64,000 bases of DNA, from the NCBI RefSeq assembly GCF_007830355.1, contig NZ_VLKO01000001.1, forward strand, positions 305,899 through 369,898, in the 5' to 3' direction. Positions 45,290 to 53,429 of this stretch are shown here, one piece after another. This DNA is from Flavobacterium tiangeerense. Its GTDB lineage: Bacteria > Bacteroidota > Bacteroidia > Flavobacteriales > Flavobacteriaceae. The position numbers were made by a program, and so were the translations under genes. Position 1 is the first letter of the stretch; every line of letters begins with the position of its first letter. A model generated the notes under the pieces. It was not told the origin of the DNA, did not search any database, and saw only the letters and a list, made by a program, of their open reading frames with translations.

Positions 45290-46267
45290 ATGTCGAAAGT
45301 AAAATATTATTACGATTCTGAAAATCTAGCCTACAGGAAAATAAAAACACAAAAAAGGAGAAAATTTGGTGTTGTTATTCTATTTATACTAGCTGCCGCG
45401 TTGTTTGGTTTTTTGAGTTTCATCGTTTTATTGAACACGCCTTTTTTTGAAACACCAAAAGACCGCTTGCAAGCCCGAGAGATTGAAAATTTAAAATTGA
45501 ATTATGCCATTCTCAATAAAAAAATGGATCAGGTGAACGGTGCGCTTGACGCAATAGAAGAACGTGACAACAATGTTTATAGGGTGTATTTTAACAAAAC
45601 TGCAATCCCAGACTCTATTAGGAAAGCTGGTTTTCAGGGTAAAAATAGATATGAATTGCTGGAAGGTTATAATAATTCACAATTAGTCATCAATACCACT
45701 AAAAGGATTGATGTTATGAGTAAACAATTAGCCATTCAATCAAAGTCACTAGACGAAATTTTAAAATTAGCAGCAGCTAAAAGTGAATTTTTGTCAGCTA
45801 TTCCTGCCATTCAACCGGTACGAAATGAGAACCTAAAACACATGGCATCTGGTTTTGGATACCGAACAGATCCTTTTACGAAAGCGCGTAAAATGCATGA
45901 AGGCATGGATTTTACAGCTAAAAGTGGAACACCTATTTATGCTACTGGTGATGGTGTTGTGGCAAAAGCGGACAACACGGCATCAGGCTACGGAAATCAT
46001 ATTGTAATTCGGCACGGATTTGGATATGAAACTTTGTATGCACACTTGAGCAAGTACAATACAAGAGCAGGACAGCGTGTAAAAAGAGGCGACATTATAG
46101 GTTACGTAGGAAGTACTGGCCGATCAGAAGCTCCGCACTTACATTATGAGGTATTGAAAGATAAAAAGGTAGTGAACCCACTTAATTTTTATTACGGAAA
46201 CATATCGGCGGTTGAATATGTAGCTATTTCACAATTAGCGAATCAAGAAAATCAGTCGCTGGATTAA
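45290..46267 (+). CDS. M23 family metallopeptidase
   Basis: 325 residues. A cytoplasmic N-terminus with basic residues is followed by one transmembrane helix (about 28-50), a coiled-coil stalk (about 60-160), then the M23 (LytM) domain at about 180-305. That domain contains GFGYRTDPFTKARKMHEGMD with the zinc ligands (H in MHEGMD and the following D), YGNHIVIRHGFGYETLYAHL, and HLHYEV, the third-ligand motif. It probably cuts peptidoglycan crosslinks in the periplasm or regulates amidases. All zinc residues appear present, so it should be active. The MerR gene follows 82 nt later. Confidence 0.95.
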   Translation: MSKVKYYYDSENLAYRKIKTQKRRKFGVVILFILAAALFGFLSFIVLLNTPFFETPKDRLQAREIENLKLNYAILNKKMDQVNGALDAIEERDNNVYRVYFNKTAIPDSIRKAGFQGKNRYELLEGYNNSQLVINTTKRIDVMSKQLAIQSKSLDEILKLAAAKSEFLSAIPAIQPVRNENLKHMASGFGYRTDPFTKARKMHEGMDFTAKSGTPIYATGDGVVAKADNTASGYGNHIVIRHGFGYETLYAHLSKYNTRAGQRVKRGDIIGYVGSTGRSEAPHLHYEVLKDKKVVNPLNFYYGNISAVEYVAISQLANQENQSLD

Positions 46268-46349
46268 GATAGTGGAATGTGAGATGTGAAAAATGAAATT
46301 TCATTGGACAACAAAAATTAGAATTACAAAAATTAGAAAATAGATAAAA

Positions 46350-46682
46350 ATGCACATTGAACTTTCAAAAGACAAACGATACTATAGCATAGGCGAAGTA
46401 GCCAAAGCTTTTGATGTAAATGCATCACTCATTCGGTTTTGGGATAGTGAGTTTGATATTTTGAAACCAAAGAAAAATGCAAAGGGTAATCGAATGTTTA
46501 CGCCTGAGGATATCACTAATTTGCAATTGATTTATCACCTTGTCAAAGAAAGAGGATTTACACTAGAAGGTGCTAAGACTCATTTGAAAGAAGGCCAAAA
46601 GAAAACTTTGGATAAATTTGAAATTATTAGAAAGCTAGAATCAATACGAACGCAATTAACCAACATAAAAAACGAACTTTAA
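46350..46682 (+). CDS. MerR family transcriptional regulator
   Basis: 110 residues with an N-terminal winged helix-turn-helix: YYSIGEVAKAFDVNASLIRF, then WDSEFDILKPKKNAKGNRMF and TPEDITNLQLIYHLVKERGF. A short coiled-coil tail follows. No effector-binding Cys set or C-terminal sensing domain is present. The target is unknown. It is a small stand-alone regulator, commonly found next to this M23 gene in flavobacteria as far as I recall. Confidence 0.92.
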   Translation: MHIELSKDKRYYSIGEVAKAFDVNASLIRFWDSEFDILKPKKNAKGNRMFTPEDITNLQLIYHLVKERGFTLEGAKTHLKEGQKKTLDKFEIIRKLESIRTQLTNIKNEL

Positions 46683-46745
46683 AACAAACCTCACCCGTGT
46701 GAGAAAAACTAAATAACTAAATTTTAAACACTAAATTAAACAAAC

Positions 46746-47333
46746 ATGAGAAGATTTTTGCCTTGGATTATAGTAGCAGTTGTAATTTTTGTAATGTACA
46801 GCTGGGTTAAAGGAATCAACAACACTGCCGTAACTTTAAATCAAGATGTAGAACAGTCTTGGGGTGATGTACAAACTGCTTATCAAAGAAGAAATGACCT
46901 TATAGGCAACTTAGTAAACACTGTAAAAGGAGCCGCTGATTTTGAAAAAAGCACATTGACGGCTGTAATTGAAGCGCGCTCTAAAGCAACTTCAGTAAAA
47001 ATTGACCCAGCCAATATTACACCTGAGCAATTAGCTGAATTTAACAAAGCGCAAAGCGGAGTAAGCAGCTCTTTATCAAGATTATTGGTATCTGTTGAAG
47101 CGTATCCTGAATTGAAAGCTAATCAAAACTTCTTGAAATTACAAGATGAGTTAGCAAGTACTGAAAATCAAATTTTAACGGCAAGAACACGTTTCAATGA
47201 AGCTGTTAAACCTTACAACTCTCATATCAAAACATTCCCAAACAGTCTTTTTGCAGGTCTTTTTGGTTTTAAAGAGAAAACCTATTTTACTGCTGTTGAA
47301 GGTGCTGAAAAACCTGTTGAAGTAAAATTCTAA
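46746..47333 (+). CDS. LemA family protein
   Basis: 195 residues. An N-terminal signal anchor (residues 5-20, FLPWIIVAVVIFVMYSW) is followed by the LemA helical bundle: VEQSWGDVQTAYQRRNDLIG, NLVNTVKGAADFEKSTLTAV, RLLVSVEAYPELKANQNFLK and a C-terminal FPNSLFAGLFGF. It is membrane-tethered with the domain outside. It begins a LemA-TPM-TPM operon. Confidence 0.95.
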   Translation: MRRFLPWIIVAVVIFVMYSWVKGINNTAVTLNQDVEQSWGDVQTAYQRRNDLIGNLVNTVKGAADFEKSTLTAVIEARSKATSVKIDPANITPEQLAEFNKAQSGVSSSLSRLLVSVEAYPELKANQNFLKLQDELASTENQILTARTRFNEAVKPYNSHIKTFPNSLFAGLFGFKEKTYFTAVEGAEKPVEVKF

Positions 47334-47424
47334 ACCTTATTTTTTATTTTGAATAACGATTTTTGATTACTACTAGCAAACTAGTGGGATTGAAAATCGT
47401 TATTTTCACTCAAAACTATTTCCG

Positions 47425-47862
47425 ATGTCAAAAGTAGAAGATTTTTTAACCAAAGAAGAGGAACAAGAAATTGTAACAGCTATTTGTAATGCTGAGAAAA
47501 ACACTTCGGGCGAGATTAGAGTTCACATCGAAAAAACCACCACTATGGATCATTTTGATCGTGCTATGGAAGTTTTTAACGAACTTAAAATGGATGCAAC
47601 TGAACTCCAAAATGGTGTTTTAATCTATTTAGCGGTTGAAGATCGAAATTTTGTCATTTGCGGTGATAAAGGAATCAATGATGCTGTAAAAAGTGATTTT
47701 TGGGACAGTACTCGTGATGTAATGGTAGCGCACTTCAAACAAGGTAATTTTAAACAAGGACTTATTGATGGCATTACAAGTGCTGGGCAACAATTGCAAC
47801 ACTATTTTCCTTGGCAAGAAGGTGATACAAATGAATTATCAAACGAAATATCTAGAGGATAA
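47425..47862 (+). CDS. TPM domain protein (short)
   Basis: 145 residues. It is a TPM (TLP18.3/Psb32/MOLO-1) domain with no signal peptide or anchor: FLTKEEEQEIVTAICNAEKN, TSGEIRVHIEKTT, and GVLIYLAVEDRNFVICGDKG, followed by FWDSTRDVMVAHFKQGNF. It overlaps the next gene by one nucleotide (TAATG), so translation is coupled. The molecular function of TPM domains is unsettled; association with LemA is conserved. Confidence 0.93.
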   Translation: MSKVEDFLTKEEEQEIVTAICNAEKNTSGEIRVHIEKTTTMDHFDRAMEVFNELKMDATELQNGVLIYLAVEDRNFVICGDKGINDAVKSDFWDSTRDVMVAHFKQGNFKQGLIDGITSAGQQLQHYFPWQEGDTNELSNEISRG

Positions 47863-48674
47863 TGGTAGTACAAAAAAAGAATGCCTTGTTGTATCTAAAA
47901 CTATTTGTCACTTTATTTTTCGCACAAATAAGCTTTGCCCAATTTGCAATTCCTGAAAAACCAACTTTTCAAACTTCAGTATATGATTATGCTAAGGTTT
48001 TAAGCGAAAGCGAAAAAGCGCAGCTTGAGGAAAAATTAGTCAAATATGCGGACTCTACCACTACTCAAATTGTGGTGATTACCATTGAAAGCCTTAAGGG
48101 CGAAGACATAGGGATTCTAACTCCTAAATGGGGGCAAACTTGGGGAATTGGTGGTACTGCACAAAATGATAATGGTGTTCTTATTTTATTAGCTAAAGCG
48201 GAACGAAAAATATGGATTTCAGCAGGATACGGTCTTGAAGATCGATTGACAGCTGGAATTGGCGGTGAAATAACTCGAAACATCATCATTCCCGAATTTA
48301 AAGCCGGAAGTTATTACAATGGACTTGATAAAGGAACTGATGCACTTTTTGATGTTTTTAAGGGGAAATACAAAGGGAAACGCGTAGAGAAATCAAAAGA
48401 AAAAAAATTCCCCATTGTTCCCATTATTGTGATTATAGTAGTTATCATCTTACTAGCTTCCCGAAATAAAGGCGGTGGTGGCAACTCTGGAAATCGCGGC
48501 GGTGGCTTTGGCCCTAGCCTTATGGATGTCATCATACTTAGCAGTCTTGGCCGTGGTGGCGGAGGTGGAGGTTTTGGTGGTGGTTCTTCTGGAGGAGGAT
48601 TTGGCGGAGGAGGATTCGGTGGTGGATTTGGCGGAGGAGGATTTTCTGGAGGAGGATCTGGAGGCGACTGGTAA
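47862..48674 (+). CDS. TPM domain protein with Gly-rich tail
   Basis: 270 residues. Signal peptide (about 1-27), then a TPM domain (about 35-155: VYDYAKVLSESEKAQLEEKL, TQIVVITIESLKGEDI, NGVLILLAKAERKIWISAGY). A transmembrane helix (about 185-202, IVPIIVIIVVIILLAS) and a long Gly/Ser/Phe repeat tail (GGGGFGGGSSGGGFGG type) end the protein. It is membrane-anchored, with the TPM domain in the periplasm. The Gly-rich tail is typical of this subfamily. Terminator follows. Confidence 0.94.
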   Translation: MVVQKKNALLYLKLFVTLFFAQISFAQFAIPEKPTFQTSVYDYAKVLSESEKAQLEEKLVKYADSTTTQIVVITIESLKGEDIGILTPKWGQTWGIGGTAQNDNGVLILLAKAERKIWISAGYGLEDRLTAGIGGEITRNIIIPEFKAGSYYNGLDKGTDALFDVFKGKYKGKRVEKSKEKKFPIVPIIVIIVVIILLASRNKGGGGNSGNRGGGFGPSLMDVIILSSLGRGGGGGGFGGGSSGGGFGGGGFGGGFGGGGFSGGGSGGDW

Positions 48675-48690
48675 AACACATATATTAATT

Positions 48691-48717
48691 AAAAGCTGCA
48701 ACTGCAGCTTTTTTTGT
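48691..48717 (+). terminator. Terminator of the LemA-TPM operon
   Basis: Stem AAAGCTGCA/TGCAGCTTT (48692-48700, 48703-48711) then T-rich tail. Confidence 0.85.
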
Positions 48718-48815
48718 TTCTAAACAGCACTTTACGATAGTTTATTACTGTTTAAAAGGCAGCACCTTTATAGAAAAATTAAATCTCTTTTTAATTTATT
48801 TAGTAGTAATAATTT

Positions 48816-48823
48816 TATCTTTG
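48816..48823 (+). promoter_or_regulatory. -7 box of the 333-aa secreted protein gene
   Basis: TATCTTTG, 23 nt before the ATG at 48847; matches TAnnTTTG. No clear TTG at the usual spacing was found. Confidence 0.5.
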
Positions 48824-48846
48824 AATAAAAAACTAAATTTTAAATA

Positions 48847-49848
48847 ATGAAAAAATTAAAATTATCGCATGGTATTGTAATCCTAATGTTGTGCATTGGA
48901 TTTCAAGGTTACTCCCAATTTAACGGTTGGAAAGAAAAAGTATTACAAGCAGGCGCTGCATTAGGAGCCAAAAAAATGGGACTTGATCAAGTACTAAAAA
49001 AACCAGAATCTATTACAACCTCATTTGAAGATGTAGATCAAACAGGATCAAAATTACCTGATTTACTGGTGGTCAAAAATGTACAGCCTTTATATTTATT
49101 ACCAAAAGCTGCTGAAGGCGGTTTTGTATTGTGCGATGGCTTTTATGAAATGAGTGCCAAAAGTTATTGTTTAAAAGCAGGTACCTTCGCCCCATCTCAA
49201 GGCGATGGGTACATGTACGCACCCACTCTAGGACCTAAGCAAGAAATTGTAACTACAATTTTAAAAAATGCCGAAAAACATCCTGAAATAAAGCAGCAGA
49301 ACATACAAGAATTATTATGGGCTATAATTGCTAAATCCCGTTTTGCCGATTTCAGTGGACAACTAAAATTAACAGCTATCGCTCTTTTGAGTACAGCTGA
49401 ATTAACACACCTTGAAGGTGGAATGCTAGGTGTATTGCCTGCTAGCCTTATGAATCAAGCAAAATCAAAACTTCCTGAAGCGGTTCAAAATGTTTTTGAA
49501 GCCGAAAATAACATTCGACAAATGGTTGCTAATGGAAATTACACCTATGCCGAAATGGAAAAATATGCCATTATTGCGGGTATGGCACCTGTACGCACAG
49601 ATATTCCAAGTGGGATTTGGACTTTACATCCTGATGGATACTACATTCGGTATTACCCGTCTGGTTACGCTATAACCAAAGTGCAAATTTATGTTCCAAA
49701 AACACTATTAGCCACTGGAAAACGAATCGTTTATGATGCGACTAATGACATTGCCTGTCCGGCAAATGTAGGTTCACAACGACTAGCACAAACAAACGAA
49801 CCGTTAAATCCAAATTACGCTATTAAATTGAAAAGCAGCTGCAAATAA
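48847..49848 (+). CDS. Uncharacterised secreted protein, 333 aa
   Basis: Signal peptide 1-23 (FQGYSQ). The mature part has a Cys-containing segment VLCDGFYEMSAKSYCLKAGT (about 95-115), then GDGYMYAPTLGPKQEIV and HPEIKQQNIQELLWAIIAKS. The C-terminal portion is beta-rich with PSGIWTLHPDGYYIRYYPSG and two further Cys (about 310, 332). No known enzyme motif was recognised. The four cysteines may form disulfides. Single gene with own promoter and terminator. Confidence 0.75.
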   Translation: MKKLKLSHGIVILMLCIGFQGYSQFNGWKEKVLQAGAALGAKKMGLDQVLKKPESITTSFEDVDQTGSKLPDLLVVKNVQPLYLLPKAAEGGFVLCDGFYEMSAKSYCLKAGTFAPSQGDGYMYAPTLGPKQEIVTTILKNAEKHPEIKQQNIQELLWAIIAKSRFADFSGQLKLTAIALLSTAELTHLEGGMLGVLPASLMNQAKSKLPEAVQNVFEAENNIRQMVANGNYTYAEMEKYAIIAGMAPVRTDIPSGIWTLHPDGYYIRYYPSGYAITKVQIYVPKTLLATGKRIVYDATNDIACPANVGSQRLAQTNEPLNPNYAIKLKSSCK

Positions 49849-49872
49849 ATTTGTAAAATACCCTTAACTCAA

Positions 49873-49911
49873 AAAAGGATAAAGCTGCTACAGGCTTCTT
49901 TATCCTTTTTT
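49873..49911 (+). terminator. Rho-independent terminator
   Basis: Stem AAAAAGGATAAAG/CTTTATCCTTTTT (one bulge) followed by T-rich sequence, just after the 333-aa gene. Confidence 0.85.
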
Positions 49912-49977
49912 AATTTAACGGTAAGCAATCTTATTAATGATAACAATCCTGAAGGTCTGAAAACTTCATCGTTCAAG

Positions 49978-50007
49978 TTGATTCGTTTAAAAAAACAAGT
50001 ATCTTTA
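49978..50007 (+). promoter_or_regulatory. Promoter of the Rrf2 gene
   Basis: TTG (49978-49980), 19-nt spacer, then TATCTTTA (one mismatch from TAnnTTTG), 43 nt before the ATG. Confidence 0.5.
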
Positions 50008-50050
50008 ACCTCGTTTTTAAACAGTAAAAAAAGCTTAATACGAATACCAA

Positions 50051-50464
50051 ATGCTTTCACAAAAAACCAAATATGCCCTTAAAGCACTGCTCTATCTAGC
50101 CGAGCAGGACGCAAACCATATTTCTAAAACAATTGAAATTGCTGAGGCAGCTTCTATTCCAAAAAAGTTTTTGGAACAGATTTTATTGGATCTAAAACGG
50201 GGTCATTTTGTAGGTAGCAAGCAAGGGAAATTTGGAGGTTATTATCTTTTAAAATCAGGAAATGACATCACGCTAGCTGAAATACACCGCTTGTTTGACG
50301 GAGCTATTGCATTATTACCTTGCGCTTCTTTAAATTTCTATGAACCTTGTTCTGATTGTAAAACAGAGTCTGAATGCAGCCTGCGCCATGGTTTAATGAT
50401 TATTCGAGATGAGACCTTAAAGGCCATGCAAGGTATTACCATAGCCTCATTAGTCAAAAAATAA
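50051..50464 (+). CDS. Rrf2 family transcriptional regulator
   Basis: 137 residues. Winged HTH: MLSQKTKYALKALLYLAEQD, IEIAEAASIPKKFLEQILLD and LKRGHFVGSKQGKFGGYYLL. Four cysteines at 91, 100, 103 and 109 (PCASLNFYEPCSDCKTESEC) could ligate an Fe-S cluster as in IscR-like members, or sense thiols as in CymR-like members. The gene precedes the leader ORF and TonB receptor, and three ACTCTAYT boxes lie in that intervening region, so it probably regulates the receptor operon, possibly in response to sulfur or iron. Confidence 0.93.
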   Translation: MLSQKTKYALKALLYLAEQDANHISKTIEIAEAASIPKKFLEQILLDLKRGHFVGSKQGKFGGYYLLKSGNDITLAEIHRLFDGAIALLPCASLNFYEPCSDCKTESECSLRHGLMIIRDETLKAMQGITIASLVKK

Positions 50465-50475
50465 AATTTTATTTT

Positions 50476-50500
50476 AAACTCTACTATTTTTATAGAATTT
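50476..50500. promoter_or_regulatory. Candidate Rrf2 operator upstream of the leader ORF
   Basis: AAACTCTACTATTTTTATAG then AATTT is an imperfect palindrome (AACTCTA against TAGAATT) just before the TATATTTG -7 box. ACTCTACT recurs exactly at 50657-50664 ahead of the TonB receptor, and as ACTCTATT at 50531-50538. Confidence 0.4.
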
Positions 50501-50503
50501 ATA

Positions 50504-50511
50504 TATATTTG
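50504..50511 (+). promoter_or_regulatory. -7 box for leader ORF / TonB receptor transcript
   Basis: TATATTTG, exact TAnnTTTG. It places the transcription start about 30 nt before the leader ORF, with the TonB receptor about 175 nt downstream. Confidence 0.5.
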
Positions 50512-50547
50512 CACCGAAATATTAATAGTAACTCTATTTAAAGCAAG

Positions 50548-50634
50548 ATGAAAAAGATGCAAGTACAAAAATCCCTAGAAGTTTTCAAAAAATTAAACCA
50601 CAAATCAACCCTTTGTATGATGTGTATGTGCTAG
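50548..50634 (+). CDS. Putative leader peptide ending CMMCMC
   Basis: A 28-codon ORF: MKKMQVQKSLEVFKKLNHKS, then TLCMMCMC and stop. The last six sense codons are Cys-Met-Met-Cys-Met-Cys. It lies between a good -7 box and the TonB receptor start, 51 nt upstream of the latter. A run of Cys/Met codons just before a stop is the layout of an attenuation leader that senses charged tRNA-Cys/Met. It could also be a chance ORF; no protein family is known to me with certainty. Confidence 0.5.
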   Translation: MKKMQVQKSLEVFKKLNHKSTLCMMCMC

Positions 50635-50685
50635 AAATAAAAAAAATTATTTTAAAACTCTACTAATTACATATACATAATATAA

Positions 50686-53283
50686 ATGAAAAATATTTAT
50701 CTAAAATTAAGCACAACTTTATTATTTTTTCTAGTTTTCTCCACTTCTTTTGCTCAAGTACTTCTTGAAGGAAAAGTAAAAGACGAACAAGATGCCCCAA
50801 TTGCAGGAGTCAATATCGTTTTAAAAGGCACTACAAACACTACTACAACGCTAGCTGATGGAACTTTCAGTATTGAAGCAAAGTCACTTCCCTTCACGCT
50901 GATTGTACAATATGCCGGCTATAATACCAAAGAAATTAAAATTACCGAATTGCCTACCAACATAAAACCGCTGGAGATTATCATTTCATACGGAGAAGAA
51001 AAAGTACTCTCTGAAGTGGTTGTTACCTCTCGCAGAAGAATAGAAAAAGCACAAGATATCCCAATTGCTGTATCTGTAGTAACCGGAAAACAAGCCGAAC
51101 AAGCAGGTGCTTTCAACGTAAATCGTGTGAAAGAATTGATTCCTTCGGTACAATTGTACTCCTCCAATCCTAGAAATACGGGTATCAACATTAGAGGACT
51201 TGGTTCACCATACGGACTTACTAATGACGGGATTGATCCTGGTGTTGGTTTTTATGTTGATGGTGTGTATTATTCGCGTCCAGCAGCCACTACTTTAGAC
51301 TTTGTAGATATTGACCGCATCGAAGTATTGCGTGGACCGCAAGGATCGCTTTTTGGCAAAAACACCACCTCAGGTGCTTTTAACATTACCACCAGAAAAC
51401 CAAGCTTTACATCTGGTGCTGATTTTGAAGTAAGCTACGGAAATTACGGTTTCCTTCAAGCTAAAACATCAATAACTGGTGCGTTAAGTAAAAAACTGGC
51501 TGGTAGAATCTCATTTTCGGGAACACAAAGAGACGGATTAATTGATAATGTAGTGACTGGAAGAGCCACAAATACCTTAAACAATCAAGGAATTAGAGGC
51601 CAATTATTGTACAATGCGACTGAAAACACGAACATTTTATTCGCAGCTGATATCACCACACAACGTCCTGATGGATACGCGCAAGTGATTGCTGGTGTAG
51701 CGCCAACGCAAAGGGCTGCTTACCGCCAATTTGATGCCATCATTGCCGATTTGAATTACCAACTCCCAAGCAGAAATGCTTTTGACCGTAAAATTGACCA
51801 CGATACACCATGGCGCTCTGGACAAGATTTAGGTGGAGCATCGCTTAACGTAGATACTAAAATAGGTAAAGGAACTTTAACCTCAACTACAGCATGGTGT
51901 TTTTGGAACTGGGATCCTTCAAACGATAGAGATTTTACAGGACTTCAAGTTTTGGCTAAATCACAAAATCCAGCCAGACATACGCAGTTGACACAAGAAA
52001 TTCGCTATGCAGGACAAGTATCTTCTAAGTTAAGCGGAGTAATTGGTGCCTTTTTTATCGATCAAACGGTTAAGATTAGAGGAACAGAAGAATCTGGGAA
52101 TGCACAATGGCGTTTTTCTCAATCGCCAGTAAACTACAACAATAACGGGGTTTCAACTCCTGTACCGCTTGCTAGATGGGCTGAACCAGGTTTGCTTGAA
52201 GGCTACGGAATACGCACCATTGCTGATATTCATGCTGTGAGTGCTGCTTTATTTGGTCAATTAGATTGGCAAGTTACCGATAGATTGCACATTCTACCGG
52301 GATTACGATACAATTACGACAAAAAAGAATCAAATTACGACCGTCAAACATATGGTGGTTTACAAACCAACGACCCACAATTATTGGCAATAAAAAGAGC
52401 GGTGTACACTAACCAAACCTTCTCTGCTAACAAAGATAAGTTTGACTTTTCAGGAAATATTACAGTGAATTACAAAGCGACTGATAAAATTAATGGCTAC
52501 GCTACTTATGCTAAAAGTTACAAACCAGTGGGTGTAAACGTAGCTGGTTTGCCTACTCCTGCTGCAGGACAAACATTAGCTGATCTTGCTGTTATTAGAC
52601 CTGAAGACGTAAATCATTATGAAATTGGAATAAAAACCTCTCCATTCAAAAGAGCTATTTTAAACCTGACTTTGTACAATACGGATATCAAAGATTTCCA
52701 AACCAATGTACAAGCAGCTGAATTAGGAGTAAATCGTGGTTACCTAGCCAATGCAGACAAAGTACGTGTACGAGGTGCTGAAGTTGATGCTAGTTTTGTA
52801 ATCAATGAACATTTTGCCTTCAACGGTGCGTTGAGTTATACGGATGGAAAATATATTAAATTCACCAATGCTCCACTACCTCTTGAAGAAACAGGAGCTC
52901 CTATATCTTTCAAAGATGTGTCTGGAAGTACGTTGCCAGGAGTTTCAAAATGGGCCGGAAGTTTGGGCGGAGAATATACCAAATCAGCTAAGTTTTTTAG
53001 CAACCTAGGTAAATTCTTTGTGGCAATTGACTCGTATGCGCGTTCTGAATTTTCATCTAGTCCGTCAGCTTCAAAATACTTGATAGTTCAAGGATATGCT
53101 ATCTTTAACGGTCGTTTTGGATTTAGAGCAACCGAAGGATTATCTGTAAACTTTTGGGGTCGAAACCTCTTGAACAAAGATTACTTTGAGCAATTATTAC
53201 CAGCTGGCGGAAATTCTGGACATTATGCTGGCGTTTTAGGCGACCAAAGAACCTACGGAATTACCTTGAAGTATTCGTTGTAA
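50686..53283 (+). CDS. TonB-dependent outer-membrane receptor
   Basis: 865 residues. Signal peptide 1-23 (STSFAQ), a CarboxypepD_reg-like domain (about 25-100, EGKVKDEQDAPIAGVNIVLK), then a plug with VVTSRRRIEKAQDIPIAVSV, NIRGLGSPYG, GVGFYVDGVYYSRPAAT and DRIEVLRGPQGSLFGKNTTS. A 22-strand-type barrel ends YGITLKYSL. The plug style is that of FecA/FyuA-like receptors, not RagA/SusC, and there is no SusD partner, so it imports a small ligand such as a chelated metal or an organosulfur compound. Its position after the Rrf2 gene and the Cys/Met leader suggests sulfur- or iron-linked control. Confidence 0.95.
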   Translation: MKNIYLKLSTTLLFFLVFSTSFAQVLLEGKVKDEQDAPIAGVNIVLKGTTNTTTTLADGTFSIEAKSLPFTLIVQYAGYNTKEIKITELPTNIKPLEIIISYGEEKVLSEVVVTSRRRIEKAQDIPIAVSVVTGKQAEQAGAFNVNRVKELIPSVQLYSSNPRNTGINIRGLGSPYGLTNDGIDPGVGFYVDGVYYSRPAATTLDFVDIDRIEVLRGPQGSLFGKNTTSGAFNITTRKPSFTSGADFEVSYGNYGFLQAKTSITGALSKKLAGRISFSGTQRDGLIDNVVTGRATNTLNNQGIRGQLLYNATENTNILFAADITTQRPDGYAQVIAGVAPTQRAAYRQFDAIIADLNYQLPSRNAFDRKIDHDTPWRSGQDLGGASLNVDTKIGKGTLTSTTAWCFWNWDPSNDRDFTGLQVLAKSQNPARHTQLTQEIRYAGQVSSKLSGVIGAFFIDQTVKIRGTEESGNAQWRFSQSPVNYNNNGVSTPVPLARWAEPGLLEGYGIRTIADIHAVSAALFGQLDWQVTDRLHILPGLRYNYDKKESNYDRQTYGGLQTNDPQLLAIKRAVYTNQTFSANKDKFDFSGNITVNYKATDKINGYATYAKSYKPVGVNVAGLPTPAAGQTLADLAVIRPEDVNHYEIGIKTSPFKRAILNLTLYNTDIKDFQTNVQAAELGVNRGYLANADKVRVRGAEVDASFVINEHFAFNGALSYTDGKYIKFTNAPLPLEETGAPISFKDVSGSTLPGVSKWAGSLGGEYTKSAKFFSNLGKFFVAIDSYARSEFSSSPSASKYLIVQGYAIFNGRFGFRATEGLSVNFWGRNLLNKDYFEQLLPAGGNSGHYAGVLGDQRTYGITLKYSL

Positions 53284-53308
53284 ACAACAACTTCAGTCTT
53301 TTATAACA

Positions 53309-53348
53309 CAGCACCGCTATCCTATAAGTTAGCGGTGCTTTTTTTTTA
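53309..53348 (+). terminator. Terminator of the TonB receptor
   Basis: Stem AGCACCGCTA/TAGCGGTGCT (53310-53319, 53330-53339) then T9. Confidence 0.92.
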
Positions 53349-53404
53349 TGGGTAATAAATTGAATCAACAAATATGTAACTACTTTAAAATGGCTGACTT
53401 TGTG

Positions 53405-53412
53405 TACATTTG
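53405..53412 (+). promoter_or_regulatory. -7 box of the DUF2490 gene
   Basis: TACATTTG, exact TAnnTTTG, 17 nt before the ATG at 53430. It lies inside the longer open frame, supporting the later start. Confidence 0.55.
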
Positions 53413-53429
53413 CAAGCATTTTAAAACTA

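Noticed and set aside
48475..48674. Gly-rich DNA repeats considered as a satellite or CRISPR-like array
   Set aside because: They encode the usual Gly-rich tail of this TPM subfamily in frame; no spacers of fixed length.
48314..48723. Pro-rich, Ser/Thr-rich and Val/Glu-rich open frames over the end of the TPM gene
   Set aside because: Shadows of the Gly-rich codon repeats of the real TPM gene.
50465..50685. Riboswitch upstream of the TonB receptor
   Set aside because: No cobalamin, SAM or TPP consensus box was found; the leader ORF explains the region better.
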